A stretch of DNA of 64,000 nt, taken from the NCBI RefSeq assembly GCF_026627255.1, contig NZ_JAPNLM010000004.1, positions 1 through 64,000 on the forward strand. Direction: 5' to 3'. The position numbers were made by a program, and so were the translations under genes. Shown piece by piece: positions 48,495 to 57,593 of the stretch. The notes under the pieces are model-generated. The model was not told the origin of the DNA. It saw nothing but the letters and a program-made list of their open reading frames with translations, and ran no database searches. Each line of letters starts with the position of its first letter. The first letter of the stretch is position 1. This stretch comes from Streptomyces antarcticus. GTDB taxonomy: Bacteria > Actinomycetota > Actinomycetes > Streptomycetales > Streptomycetaceae.

Positions 48495-49373
48495 GTGGAG
48501 GTGGTGACGTTCGCGGACCACCTCTCCGACGAGGACCGGCTCGCGGCCCGCCTGGCCGACTTCGACATCGTCGTCACCCTGCGCGAGCGACTGCCCTTCC
48601 CGGCCTCCCTGCTCGACCGGCTGCCCCGCCTCGCACTGCTCGTCGCCAGCGGCATGCGCAACTCGGTGATCGACTACGCCGCCGCCGCGCGCAACGGTGT
48701 CACGGTCTGCGGCACGGCCAGCTCCGGCACCCCGCCCGTCGAACTGACCTGGGCGCTGCTGCTCGGCCTGGCCCGGGGCATCGTCCCGGAGAACACCGCC
48801 CTGCGCACCGGCGGGCCGTGGCAGAGCACCCTGGGCGCCGACCTGCACGGCCGCCGGCTCGGGCTCCTCGGGCTGGGCAGGATCGGCAGCCGGGTCGCCC
48901 GGGTCGGGCTGGCCTTCGGCATGGACGTGGTGGCCTGGAGCCGCAACCTCACGGACGAGCGGGCCGCGGAGGTCGGCGTACGCCGTGCCGGATCCAAGGA
49001 GGAACTGCTGGCGGGCAGCGACTTCGTCTCGGTCCACCTCGCCCTGGGGGACCGCACCCGGGGCCTGATCGGCGCACCCGAGCTCGCCCTGATGCGGCCG
49101 ACCGCCTACCTGGTCAACACCTCGCGGGCGGCCATCGTCGACCAGGACGCGCTGCTCGACGCCCTGCACGCCGGCCGGATCGCCGGCGCCGGCCTCGACG
49201 TGTTCGACACCGAGCCGCTGCCGGGGGACCACCCGCTGCGCACCGCCCCGCGGCTCCTGGCGACGCCGCACCTCGGCTACGTGACGCGGGCCAACTACGC
49301 CACGTACTACGGCGAAGCCGTCGAGGACATCGCCGCGTTCCTCGACGGCTCGCCCGTACGCGTCCTGCCGTGA
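48495..49373 (+). CDS. D-2-hydroxyacid dehydrogenase, N-terminally short
   Basis: NAD-dependent reductase of 2-oxoacids, about 292 residues from GTG 48495. The catalytic frame is intact: LDRLPRLALLVASGMRNSVI, TWALLLGLARG, the Rossmann fold GRRLGLLGLGRIGSRVARVG, the Arg region VNTSRAAIVDQDAL, LDVFDTEPL (Glu) and LLATPHLGYVT (His). Family members start about 20-25 residues earlier with a beta-alpha unit (M-x-VAVLDDYQ...). Here that part is missing and the upstream sequence belongs to the reductase gene. Candidate starts are several clustered GTGs with poor spacing. Confidence 0.8.
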   Translation: MEVVTFADHLSDEDRLAARLADFDIVVTLRERLPFPASLLDRLPRLALLVASGMRNSVIDYAAAARNGVTVCGTASSGTPPVELTWALLLGLARGIVPENTALRTGGPWQSTLGADLHGRRLGLLGLGRIGSRVARVGLAFGMDVVAWSRNLTDERAAEVGVRRAGSKEELLAGSDFVSVHLALGDRTRGLIGAPELALMRPTAYLVNTSRAAIVDQDALLDALHAGRIAGAGLDVFDTEPLPGDHPLRTAPRLLATPHLGYVTRANYATYYGEAVEDIAAFLDGSPVRVLP

Positions 49374-49452
49374 CGGACCGGGGCGCGCCCGCGCGGGCCC
49401 CGTCCGCTCCGGGCCCGCGGGCCCGGGTCCCGCCGGGTCGGGGCGCTCCCGG

Positions 49453-50319
49453 TCAGGACGTGATGTCCTTGCGGGAGAAGCCCCGGAAGGCCAGGGCGAA
49501 CAGCACCAGCGCGTAGGACACCGACACCGCGGTCCCCTTGACCATCCCGCCCCACTCCAGCTGTGGCTGAAGCGCGTCCGCCCAGGCGAACTGCCAGTGC
49601 GCCGGGAGGAACTCCCGCCACGACCCGAGGGCCGTCACCGCGTCCAGCACGTTGCCGACGATCGTCAGTCCGACCGCGCCGCCCACCGCACCCAGCGGGG
49701 CGTCCGTCCGGGTGGACAGCCAGAACGCCAGCCCCGCCGTGACCAGCTGCGACACGAAGATGAAGGCGACCGCCAGCGCGAGCCGCGGCACCGTCTCCGA
49801 GGCCGCGAGGGCCCCGCCCGTGGGCAGCTTCAGCGGCCCCCAGCCGTACGCGGCCGTGCCCGCCGCCAGTGCCACCACCGGCAGCAGCACCATCGCCGCC
49901 AGGCTGAACCCCAGCGCCACCACGAGCTTGCTCCACAGCAGCCGGGCCCGCGGCACCGGCGAGGCCAGCAGGTATCGCAGCGAGGACCAGCTCGCCTCCG
50001 AGGCCACCGTGTCCCCGCAGAACAGCGCCACCGGCACCACCAGCAGGAAGCCCGCCGAGACGAACAGGCAGGTCGCGGCGAAGTTCGCGCCCGAGGCGGT
50101 GGCCGTGTCGATCAGGGTGATCCGGCCGTTGCCGCCCCCCGGACCGTCGTCGGGCCCGCCGCCCACGGCGAACGCGACGATCATGATGAAGGGGAGTGCG
50201 GCGAGCACCCCGCCCATCACCAGCGTCCGCCGCCGCCGCCACTGCCGCAGCGCCTCCACCCGCAGCGGCAGGGTCCGGCCGGGCCGGTAGCCGGGCGCGG
50301 TCTCCTGGACGGCACTCAT
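49453..50319 (-). CDS. ABC transporter permease (ABC-2 type)
   Basis: A 288-residue membrane protein with six likely helices: RTLVMGGVLAALPFIMIVAF, FAATCLFVSAGFLLVVPVAL, LVVALGFSLAAMVLLPVVAL, LALAVAFIFVSQLVTAGLAF, LGAVGGAVGLTIVGNVLD, and a C-terminal VSVSYALVLFALAFRGFS. ASEASWSSLRYLLASPVPRA is the conserved loop of ABC-2 exporters. Its ATG overlaps the stop of the ATPase fusion gene by 4 bp, so the two form one exporter. Confidence 0.88.
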   Translation of the reverse strand: MSAVQETAPGYRPGRTLPLRVEALRQWRRRRTLVMGGVLAALPFIMIVAFAVGGGPDDGPGGGNGRITLIDTATASGANFAATCLFVSAGFLLVVPVALFCGDTVASEASWSSLRYLLASPVPRARLLWSKLVVALGFSLAAMVLLPVVALAAGTAAYGWGPLKLPTGGALAASETVPRLALAVAFIFVSQLVTAGLAFWLSTRTDAPLGAVGGAVGLTIVGNVLDAVTALGSWREFLPAHWQFAWADALQPQLEWGGMVKGTAVSVSYALVLFALAFRGFSRKDITS

Positions 50320-53111
50320 GCCGAACCTCCGATCAGCGTCAGGAACGCGTCCTCCAGCCGGCGGTGCGGCCCCACTCCGGACACCGGCACCTCCAGCCGT
50401 ACGAGTTCGGCGATCAGCTCCGCGGCCGTCGCGCCTTCGAGTCCCACGAGCAGCCCGTCGTCGGCGGCCACCACGGAACCCACTCCCTCCAGGGCCGCCA
50501 CCTTCTCGACGGCCACCTCGTCCACCGGTCCCGCCAGGGTCACCAACAGGGTGTCCCCGCCGCCGGTGATCTCCGCGACCTCGCCCGCCCGGACGAGCCG
50601 GCCGCGGTCCATGACGACCAGGTGCGTGCAGGACTGCTCCACCTCCGACAGCAGGTGGCTGGAGACGATGACCGTCCGCCCGCCGGCGGCGTAGCGGATC
50701 ATCACGTCCCGCATCTCCCGGATCTGCGGCGGGTCCAGACCGTTCGTCGGCTCGTCGAGGATCAGCAGGTCCGGCATGCCGAGCATGGCCTGCGCGATCG
50801 CGAGCCGCTGCCGCATGCCCTGCGAGTACGTGCGCACCGCACGCTCCAGCGCGTCGCCGAGGCCCGCGATCTCCAGGGCCTCCGCCATCTGGGAGTCCTC
50901 GGCCGGCCGGCCGGTGGCCTGCCAGTACAGCTCCAGGTTGGCGCGGCCCGTCAGGTGCGGAAGGAACCCCGCGCCCTCGACGAACGCGCCGACCCGGGAC
51001 AGCACCGGCGCCCCGGCCCGTACCGCGTGCCCGAACACCCGGATCTCACCGGCGTCCGGGGAGATGAGCCCCATCAGCATCCGCAGGGTGGTCGTCTTGC
51101 CGGCGCCGTTGGGTCCGAGCAGGCCCAGGACCTGGCCCTTCTCCACCCGGAACGACAGGTCCCGCACCGCGTACCGGTCCTGCGCCGTGGCGTACCGCTT
51201 GGTCAGCCCGGTGATCTCCAGCGGTACGCCGGCCAGCGAGGGGTCCGGAGCCGGAGCCCCGCCCCGCCCGCCGCCACCGCTCCGGCCGCCGGTCCGCCGG
51301 ATCCCGAGCAGCGCCGCGGCCAGCGCGGCCGCGCCCAGCGGGAGTCCCCACGTCCAGGCGGGCAGTCCGGACGAGGCGGTACGCACCCCCGCGGCGACGG
51401 GAACGGTCAGGGGTCCCTCGGCGGTGACCGTGTACACGGCGGGCGCGGCCGGAGTCGCGTAGCCGAGGTCGGTCGCGGCGACCACCAGGCGCAGCCGGTG
51501 CCCCGCCTCGACCGCGTGGTCGATCGCGGGCAGCCGCAGCGCGACGGTTTTGCCCCGCTGCGCGTCCTCCACCCGTACCGGCGCGACGAGCTGGCTGGGC
51601 AGCACCTGCTGGCGTCCGTCCGGCCCCACGTCGTACACCTTGCCGAACAGGACGGCCGAGCCGTCGGCAGCCGTCGACCTCACGTTCAGGGTTACGGTCG
51701 GGGTTCCGGTGATCGTCACGTCCTCGGCCAGCGGCTGCGATTCGAACCGCGCGTTCTGCCCCGGGAAGTCCAGGGACAGCCCGGCCCCGAACGCGGCGAG
51801 CTGGCCGCCGATGCCCGGCAGTGAGGACAGGGAGGGCGGCGCGCCGCCCGCCGGATTGGCGAAGCTCTGCTCGCGCCCGGACAGGGCGAACCGCTCCGGG
51901 CCCGACGTGAGGCCCGGGTAGCGGTCGCCCGCCGCGCCGCGCAGCGTCACCTGTCCGTCGGTGGAGTCGATGCCGCCGGAGCGCGACACGCGGAACGCCG
52001 GACCGGTGGCCGCGCCCTCGTCGTCCTTCAGGTAGCGGTCGAACCAGGCGGCGACCCGGGCGTTCGTCCGGCCGGCCTCCCGCATCCCGCCGTCGTGGCC
52101 GCCGGCCGCCCAGTCCACGGAGACGGGCGCGCCGTTCGCCGCGATGGCCGTGGCCATGGCATCGGCCTGGTCCAGCGGGAACAGGGAGTCGTCCTGGCCC
52201 TGGACGATCAGCGTCGGCACCTTGATCCGGCCGCCGACGGCGGAGGGGCTGCGGCCCTCCAGCAGGGCGCGGGCCTCGGCGTCGGGCTTCCCGGCCACCG
52301 CGACCCGCTCGTACATCGCGCACAGCTCGGGCTGGAACCGGCCGCAGCCGGGAGCGGCCGCGGGGCCGGCGGCCCGGATTCCGCCCGGCGACGCGTCCTG
52401 CCGGGGCGCTTCCCGCTGAGCGGGCGCCTGCCCGGCCGGTGCCTGCGGGTCGGGTGCCCGCTGGGACTGCTGAAGGCCCTCGGCGGATCCGGTGGTGAAG
52501 AAGATCCCCGCCCACAACTTCTTGAAGACGTCCCCGGGGAAGAGCGAGTCGGCGAGGTTCCAGTAGGTGATCTGCGGGGCGATGGCGTCCACCCGCGCGT
52601 CGTACCCGGCTGCCAGCAGCGACACCGCCCCGCCGTAGGAGGCCCCGGACACGCCGACGCGCGGATCGCCGGCCGCGTCGAGGCGTACCCCGGGCCGGGT
52701 CGCGAGCCAGTCGACGAGCCGCGAGACGTCCTTGACCTCGTGCTCCGGGTCGTTGAGCCCGATCTCTCCGCCGGAGCGGCCGAAACCGCGCGCCGACCAG
52801 GTCAGGACGGCGTACCCGTCGCGGGCCAGCTGCTCGGCCTGGGCCCGGACGTCGTCCTTGCTGCCGCCGAAGCCGTGCCCGAGAAGAACGGCGGGCCGTT
52901 TCCCCCCACCGTCCTCCCCGCCGCCCGCGGTGAAGTACGAGGTGTCGATGCCGGCGCCGGGCATGTCCAGTACGCGGTCCTCGCGGTGTACGGCCGGCGC
53001 GTCGCCGGCCGCGGCCGCGACGGTCCACGTACCGGCTCCCGCGACGACGGCGAGCGCGGCGGCGCCCGCGATCAGGCGGCTGCGGCGGCGCCGGGGCAGT
53101 CGGAGCTTCAT
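50316..53111 (-). CDS. Fusion of secreted alpha/beta hydrolase and ABC ATPase
   Basis: A 931-residue two-part protein. After an N-terminal membrane or signal helix (RLIAGAAALAVVAGAGTWTV) comes an X-Pro-peptidase/CocE-like hydrolase: PAVLLGHGFGGSKDD, LTWSARGFGRSGGE, nucleophile Ser158 in VSGASYGGAV, DDSLFPLDQADAM (acid), AGGHDGGM (His), then a jelly-roll C-domain. A second helix (WGLPLGAAALAAALLGI, about 590-606) leads to an ABC ATPase with Walker A GLLGPNGAGKTTTLRML (about 660-670), signature YSQGMRQRLAIAQA and Walker B LLILDEPTNGLDPPQ. Topology puts the hydrolase outside and the ATPase inside. It is coupled to the ABC-2 permease downstream. Confidence 0.9.
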   Translation of the reverse strand: MKLRLPRRRRSRLIAGAAALAVVAGAGTWTVAAAAGDAPAVHREDRVLDMPGAGIDTSYFTAGGGEDGGGKRPAVLLGHGFGGSKDDVRAQAEQLARDGYAVLTWSARGFGRSGGEIGLNDPEHEVKDVSRLVDWLATRPGVRLDAAGDPRVGVSGASYGGAVSLLAAGYDARVDAIAPQITYWNLADSLFPGDVFKKLWAGIFFTTGSAEGLQQSQRAPDPQAPAGQAPAQREAPRQDASPGGIRAAGPAAAPGCGRFQPELCAMYERVAVAGKPDAEARALLEGRSPSAVGGRIKVPTLIVQGQDDSLFPLDQADAMATAIAANGAPVSVDWAAGGHDGGMREAGRTNARVAAWFDRYLKDDEGAATGPAFRVSRSGGIDSTDGQVTLRGAAGDRYPGLTSGPERFALSGREQSFANPAGGAPPSLSSLPGIGGQLAAFGAGLSLDFPGQNARFESQPLAEDVTITGTPTVTLNVRSTAADGSAVLFGKVYDVGPDGRQQVLPSQLVAPVRVEDAQRGKTVALRLPAIDHAVEAGHRLRLVVAATDLGYATPAAPAVYTVTAEGPLTVPVAAGVRTASSGLPAWTWGLPLGAAALAAALLGIRRTGGRSGGGGRGGAPAPDPSLAGVPLEITGLTKRYATAQDRYAVRDLSFRVEKGQVLGLLGPNGAGKTTTLRMLMGLISPDAGEIRVFGHAVRAGAPVLSRVGAFVEGAGFLPHLTGRANLELYWQATGRPAEDSQMAEALEIAGLGDALERAVRTYSQGMRQRLAIAQAMLGMPDLLILDEPTNGLDPPQIREMRDVMIRYAAGGRTVIVSSHLLSEVEQSCTHLVVMDRGRLVRAGEVAEITGGGDTLLVTLAGPVDEVAVEKVAALEGVGSVVAADDGLLVGLEGATAAELIAELVRLEVPVSGVGPHRRLEDAFLTLIGGSA

Positions 53112-53237
53112 ACGGGAACCCTAGTCGCAGGCCGCGCCGCACCCGAGCGCCCGCAGGTGGATGTCCCGCCCTTCCCGAGGAGTACGCGCGGCGGCCCGTG
53201 TACCGCGCCTGCGGTACATCCGCCCGCCGCGGCCCCG

Positions 53238-53474
53238 TCAGCCCGTGTGCCAGTGGAACTTCCCGCCGCTGACCCACCGGACCTCGCCCGGGTCGTCAAG
53301 GTCGTGGATCGTGATGCCGAGGGCCGCCGCGGCCAGGAGCACGTCCGTCATGGCTCTCGCGGTGCCGACGACCTCGCCGTCGATCTCCACGATGCGGAAC
53401 GGCGGGTTGCCGGGCTGTACGCCGCCCACGCTGACCCGCGCCGAGGAGATGTAGGGACTCGCGCTTTCCGTCAT
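53238..53474 (-). CDS. Small hypothetical protein
   Basis: 78 residues, ATG at 53474. Sequence includes ISSARVSVGGVQPGNPPFRI, VEIDGEVVGTARAMTDVLLA, GITIHDLDDPGEVRWVSGGK and the end FHWHTG. Compact alpha/beta composition with no membrane segment. It is divergent from the DNA ligase gene. I do not recognise the family. Confidence 0.65.
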   Translation of the reverse strand: MTESASPYISSARVSVGGVQPGNPPFRIVEIDGEVVGTARAMTDVLLAAAALGITIHDLDDPGEVRWVSGGKFHWHTG

Positions 53475-53579
53475 GCGGAGATCGCTTCCACGTACGGGCC
53501 GGGCGTAATCGCGGTCGGTGGCGCGCCCGGGTTCCGGAGCCGACCTGCGGGGCGCGCCGTCGGGCGGGAGGATGGCCGC

Positions 53580-55115
53580 ATGCTGCTGGCCGAGGTCGCG
53601 CGCGTGTCCAGGGAGGTCGCCCAGACCTCCGCCCGCTCCCGCAAGTCCGCCCTGCTCGCGGAGGTCTTCGCCGCCGCGGCGCCCGGGGAGGCCGCGCTGG
53701 TGATCTCCTACCTCGCGGGACGGCTCCCGCAGGGCCGCCCGGGCGTCGGCTGGCGCGCGCTGGGCCGGGAGGTCGAACCGGCCGCTGCCCCCACGCTGAC
53801 CGTGCGCGCGGTCGACGAGGCCGTGACCGCCCTGGCCGCCGTCGCGGGACCCGGGTCGCAGGCCGAGCGCCGCCGCGTCCTCGACGCCCTGCTGGGGGCG
53901 GCCACCGGGGACGAGCAGGCGTTCCTGCGCAGCCTGCTCTCCGGCGAGGTGCGCCAGGGCGCGCTCGACGCCGTGGCCCTGGACGGGGTGGCCGCCGCCG
54001 CCGGAGTGCCGGCCGCGGGCCTGCGCCGGGCCGTGATGCTGGACGGCTCGCTGCCCCGGGTGGCCGCGGCTGTCCTGGCCGGGGGCGCGGCGGCGCTCGG
54101 CGGCTTCACCCTCCGCGTCGGGCAGCCCGTCCAGCCCATGCTGGCCGGCACCGCCGCGTCGGTCGGAGAGGCCCTGGAGACCCTCGGCCCCTGCGCGGTG
54201 GAGGAGAAGCTCGACGGCGTACGCGTACAGGTCCACCGGGACGGGGACGACGTACGGGTGTACACGCGCTCCCTGGACGAGATCACCGGGCGGCTCCCGG
54301 AGGTGGCCGAGCTGGCCCGGTCGCTGCCGGGGGAGCGGTTCGTCCTGGACGGCGAGGTGATCGGCCGGGCGCCGGACGGGCGCCCGGTCCCCTTCCAGGA
54401 GGTGGCGAGCCGGGTGGGCTCCCGTACCGACGTGGCGGCGGCCCGCCAGACGCTCCCGCTGGAGGCCCGCTTCTTCGACGTCCTCGCCTCCGGGGACGAG
54501 GTCCTGCTCGACCTGCCGGTGCGGGAGCGGCACGCGGCCCTGGCCGCCCTCGTGCCCGAGACCGCCCGGGTGCGGCGGCTCGTCGTCGACGACCCCGCGG
54601 CGCAGGCGGCCGAGGCCGAGAAGTTCTGGCGGGAGACCCTGCTCCGGGGCCACGAGGGGGTGATGGTCAAGGGCCTCGACTCCGCCTACGCCGCGGGCCG
54701 GCGCGGACGGAACTGGCTGAAGGTGAAACCGGTGCACACCCTGGACCTGGTGGTGCTCGCCGCCGAGTGGGGCCACGGACGCCGCACCGGACTGCTGTCG
54801 AACCTGCACCTGGGGGCGCGGGCCGCCGACGGCGGATACGCCATGCTCGGCAAGACCTTCAAGGGGCTCACCGACGAGATGCTGCGCTGGCAGACCGGCG
54901 CGCTGGGCGAGCTGGCCGTCTCGGACGACGGGTTCACGGTCCGGGTGCGGCCGGAGCTGGTGGTGGAGATCGCCTACGACGGCCTCCAGCGCTCTCCGCG
55001 CTACCCGGCCGGGGTGGCCCTGCGCTTCGCACGGGTGCTGAGGCACCGCCCGGACAAGACCGCGGAGCAGGCCGATACCGTGGAGACGGTGCTGGGGCAG
55101 GGCACGGTGGAGTGA
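53580..55115 (+). CDS. ligB: ATP-dependent DNA ligase
   Basis: Seals nicks in duplex DNA; 511 residues, ATG with GGAGG 8 nt upstream. The N-terminal DNA-binding domain (about 1-190) is followed by the nucleotidyltransferase core: motif I EEKLDGVRVQVH with AMP-acceptor Lys210, FVLDGEVIG (motif III), ARFFDVLA, GHEGVMVKGLDSAY (motif IV) and NWLKVKPVHTLDLVVLAAEW (motif V). The OB domain ends with RVRPELVVEIAYDGLQRSPR. It is an accessory ligase beside the NAD-dependent LigA that actinomycetes carry. Confidence 0.93.
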   Translation: MLLAEVARVSREVAQTSARSRKSALLAEVFAAAAPGEAALVISYLAGRLPQGRPGVGWRALGREVEPAAAPTLTVRAVDEAVTALAAVAGPGSQAERRRVLDALLGAATGDEQAFLRSLLSGEVRQGALDAVALDGVAAAAGVPAAGLRRAVMLDGSLPRVAAAVLAGGAAALGGFTLRVGQPVQPMLAGTAASVGEALETLGPCAVEEKLDGVRVQVHRDGDDVRVYTRSLDEITGRLPEVAELARSLPGERFVLDGEVIGRAPDGRPVPFQEVASRVGSRTDVAAARQTLPLEARFFDVLASGDEVLLDLPVRERHAALAALVPETARVRRLVVDDPAAQAAEAEKFWRETLLRGHEGVMVKGLDSAYAAGRRGRNWLKVKPVHTLDLVVLAAEWGHGRRTGLLSNLHLGARAADGGYAMLGKTFKGLTDEMLRWQTGALGELAVSDDGFTVRVRPELVVEIAYDGLQRSPRYPAGVALRFARVLRHRPDKTAEQADTVETVLGQGTVE

Positions 55116-55164
55116 CGCCGGAGCGGCGTCCGGGTCCGCGCGGCCGGGGTGGCCCAACGGCGAT

Positions 55165-55200
55165 TTGCCTCAGAGGTAAGGCGGATTGCCAGACAGGCAA
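55165..55200. promoter_or_regulatory. Paired operators upstream of the XRE-cupin regulator
   Basis: TTGCCTCAGAGGTAA (55165-55179) and TTGCCAGACAGGCAA (55186-55200) share the form TTGCC-N5-GGCAA, one perfect and one near-perfect. Their starts are 21 bp apart, two helical turns, so two dimers could bind the same face. The second ends 20 bp before the ATG. Confidence 0.75.
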
Positions 55201-55220
55201 GATTCTGGCTCAATCGGTCC

Positions 55221-55907
55221 ATGACACCCGGTCCCGCACCCGGCTCCAGCTCGGCCGACGCACCCGGCTCCAGCCCGGCTGACGCGGCACGTCCCCGCCC
55301 GGCCGACGCGGCAGGCCCCGACGAGCTTCCCACCGTGGCCCCGCAGCTGCGCGAGCTGCGCCGCCGCGCCGGGCTCACCCTCGAAGCCGCCGCCGCCCGG
55401 GCCCGGCTCTCGCCCGCCCACCTGTCCCGCCTGGAGACCGGCCGGCGCCAGCCCTCGCTGCCGCTCCTGCTCGGCCTCGCCCGTACCTACGGCACGACCG
55501 TCTCCGAACTGCTCGGCGAGACCCTTGCCGTGGCCGACCCCATCGTACGGGCGGGCGCACCGGGGGCCCGCGAGGCCGACGGGTGGACGTACTGGCAGGC
55601 GGGCGGCTCCGGGCGCGGGATGCAGGCGCTGCGCGTGCACGTCCCGTACGCCCACGGCCGGGCCGACCTGGTCCGCGTCCATCCGGGCGAGGAGTGGCTG
55701 TACGTCCTGAAGGGGCGGCTGCGGCTGCACCTGGGCGAGGCCGAGCACCTGCTGGAGCCGGGGGACAGCGCGCACTTCGACTCGCTCACCCCGCACCGCA
55801 TCGCCGCGGCCGGCCCCGACGGGGCCGACCTGCTGTTCGTCCACACCCTGCTGCAGAGCAGCCTCGCCGGGCTCTGTCTCGGCGGCGCGAGCACGCACGA
55901 CCGATAG
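55221..55907 (+). CDS. XRE-family regulator with cupin domain
   Basis: A 228-residue regulator from ATG 55221; the upstream frame lies across the operators. The first 35 residues are Ala/Pro/Asp repeats (PGSSSADAPGSSPADAA). The HTH_3 domain is PQLRELRRRAGLTLEAAAAR, ARLSPAHLSRLETGRRQPSL. The C-terminal cupin contains DLVRVHPGEEWLYVLKGRLR, LHLGEAEHLLEPGDSAHFDS and LTPHRIAAAGPDG. This architecture usually means an autoregulated, ligand-sensing repressor. It sits 34 bp before the small membrane protein gene and probably controls it. Confidence 0.9.
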   Translation: MTPGPAPGSSSADAPGSSPADAARPRPADAAGPDELPTVAPQLRELRRRAGLTLEAAAARARLSPAHLSRLETGRRQPSLPLLLGLARTYGTTVSELLGETLAVADPIVRAGAPGAREADGWTYWQAGGSGRGMQALRVHVPYAHGRADLVRVHPGEEWLYVLKGRLRLHLGEAEHLLEPGDSAHFDSLTPHRIAAAGPDGADLLFVHTLLQSSLAGLCLGGASTHDR

Positions 55908-55941
55908 CCGAGGAGCCGTAACCGTGTCCCAGGGAGAGAAC

Positions 55942-56199
55942 ATGCCGTACGTGTCAGAGGCAGCGAAGCCCGCCGCGAAGCCCGCCGGGGCGCCCGGGGC
56001 GCCCGGGGCGCCCGGGGCGGCGGTGGAGGTGGAGGCGGTCGAGGCGGCGGAGGCGTCCGCGCCGACGGGCGTGCGGTCCCGCATCGAGTCGAAGTTTCCG
56101 CGCGGTCTGGTGATCCGGCTCATCGCCTACTTGTTCGTCGGCCACCTCTTCGCCTTCTTCGTCTACCTCCTCTTCGTCCTGGGGGCCGAGAACCAGTGA
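55942..56199 (+). CDS. Small single-pass membrane protein, DUF6126-like
   Basis: 85 residues from ATG 55942 (GGGAGA 5 nt upstream); GTG 55924 is an alternative. A hydrophilic N-terminus with PGAPGAPGAPG and a Val/Glu/Ala-rich stretch is followed by SRIESKFPRGLVIRLIAYLF and VGHLFAFFVYLLFVLGAENQ, one membrane helix at the C-terminus. Genes of this type commonly sit next to XRE-cupin regulators in Streptomyces. Function unknown. Confidence 0.75.
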   Translation: MPYVSEAAKPAAKPAGAPGAPGAPGAAVEVEAVEAAEASAPTGVRSRIESKFPRGLVIRLIAYLFVGHLFAFFVYLLFVLGAENQ

Positions 56200-56267
56200 C
56201 CGCGGGCCCAACTTTCCGCTCGCGGCTCTAGGAACTCGACTTTCGTCGTTCTGGCAGGCCGGTTGGG

Positions 56268-57593
56268 TCACGCGGCGTAGTCGGGGCTGGCTGTGGCCCA
56301 TGCCTGTTGGACGGTGCGGATTTCCTGTGCGGTGGGCTGACCGGGGTGGGTGGGTAGAAATCGGGCGGCGATGATCGTGCGGCGGAGCTTGGCGATCATG
56401 TCGGACAGTGACGGCTCGGTCTTGGTGGTGTACCAGGGCGCCTGCTGACGGCGGTCGGCAACATCGCCGGGCTGGTGGCCGTGGAGGACGTACCAGATGA
56501 CGGTGATCGTGTAGCAGTACAGGCCGAAGGGGACGGTGCGCTCGACGGCTTGGCGGGTCCGGTTGTGGGCCTGGCCGACACCGAGCAGGTGGCGGGCTTC
56601 GGCGAAGGTGACCTCGATGGACCAGCGCCATGCGTATCGGGTGATCAGCTGTGGGGCAGGGGTGGTCAGATCGGTGGTGAGGAGGGCGAGGTCGTAGCCG
56701 GTGTCGGTGGCATCGTCGCGCAGGAGGATCAGTCGGACCGTTTGGGTGTGGAAGGAGCCGTACCACAGGCAGGTGATCTCGGCGAGAAACACGGTGTCGG
56801 TGCGCTGGTAGCGAGCGACATCGTGGGGTGCGAACACCGCGGTGGCCGCGACTTCCTTGGCGGTGCCGAGCCGCTTGCCCTTCAGAGCGGGCCGGCCGCG
56901 TTTTCCGGTGCGGGGTGGGGCGAGGTCGTAGAGGACCGCCGTGGCGGGCAGGCGGGTGGCGAAGGTGACGTTCGTGGGCAGGTCACGCAGAGATTTGCCG
57001 TGGTAGGCGGCATCGGCGACGACGTGCAGAAGTCGGCCGTAGTGGCAGGCGGCCAGGAAGCGAACCATGGAGGCGGCGATGTCGACCTTGGACCGCTCCT
57101 GGCCCGGACGCCACAGGCGGGCCATCACCGGCAGGCACACCGGCCGGGCCAGCATGGGTAGTTCGACGACCAGGCCGACCACGACGAAGCAGGTCCCGCG
57201 TCCGACGGGTTTCGGGCCCGTCGCGGCGCCGTCGTGCTGCCAGGCCGCGCCGAACACCTTCTTCCCGCGCCGCTTGAACAGAGTGTCGTCCACCGCCACG
57301 GTCAGCGCTGCCCCCTCGGCAAGGAGTCGGCGCACGATCAGGTGAGACAGGGAGATGCCCAGGATGTCGGGGTTCCAGCGGGCCCTGGAGAAGAAGGCGT
57401 GCGCCCGGTCATGGGACCAGAGCCGCGTCAAGCCGACGCCGCCGAGCATCCCGGTCACCGTTGACCGGCCGGTCTGCGCGATCATCCCGGTGACCAGCGC
57501 GACGAACGTACGGAAGGTTGGAGTGGTGAAGCTACCCCCGACCAACTCCAGGACAGCGAGCAGCGAAGTGGGTACGGTCGGATCCGGGAGCAT
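56268..57593 (-). CDS. DDE-superfamily transposase (IS701/DDE_5-like)
   Basis: About 441 residues from ATG 57593. Core motifs: LTVAVDDTLFKRRGKKVFGA (first Asp region), HVVADAAYHGKSLRDLP (second Asp), and ITRYAWRWSIEVTFAEARHL with the catalytic Glu in the W-x-IEVTF motif. GKRGRPALKGKRLGTAKEVA is a conserved basic stretch. Family placement is from motif memory; other IS4-superclade families are possible. The frame is intact. Confidence 0.85.
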   Translation of the reverse strand: MLPDPTVPTSLLAVLELVGGSFTTPTFRTFVALVTGMIAQTGRSTVTGMLGGVGLTRLWSHDRAHAFFSRARWNPDILGISLSHLIVRRLLAEGAALTVAVDDTLFKRRGKKVFGAAWQHDGAATGPKPVGRGTCFVVVGLVVELPMLARPVCLPVMARLWRPGQERSKVDIAASMVRFLAACHYGRLLHVVADAAYHGKSLRDLPTNVTFATRLPATAVLYDLAPPRTGKRGRPALKGKRLGTAKEVAATAVFAPHDVARYQRTDTVFLAEITCLWYGSFHTQTVRLILLRDDATDTGYDLALLTTDLTTPAPQLITRYAWRWSIEVTFAEARHLLGVGQAHNRTRQAVERTVPFGLYCYTITVIWYVLHGHQPGDVADRRQQAPWYTTKTEPSLSDMIAKLRRTIIAARFLPTHPGQPTAQEIRTVQQAWATASPDYAA

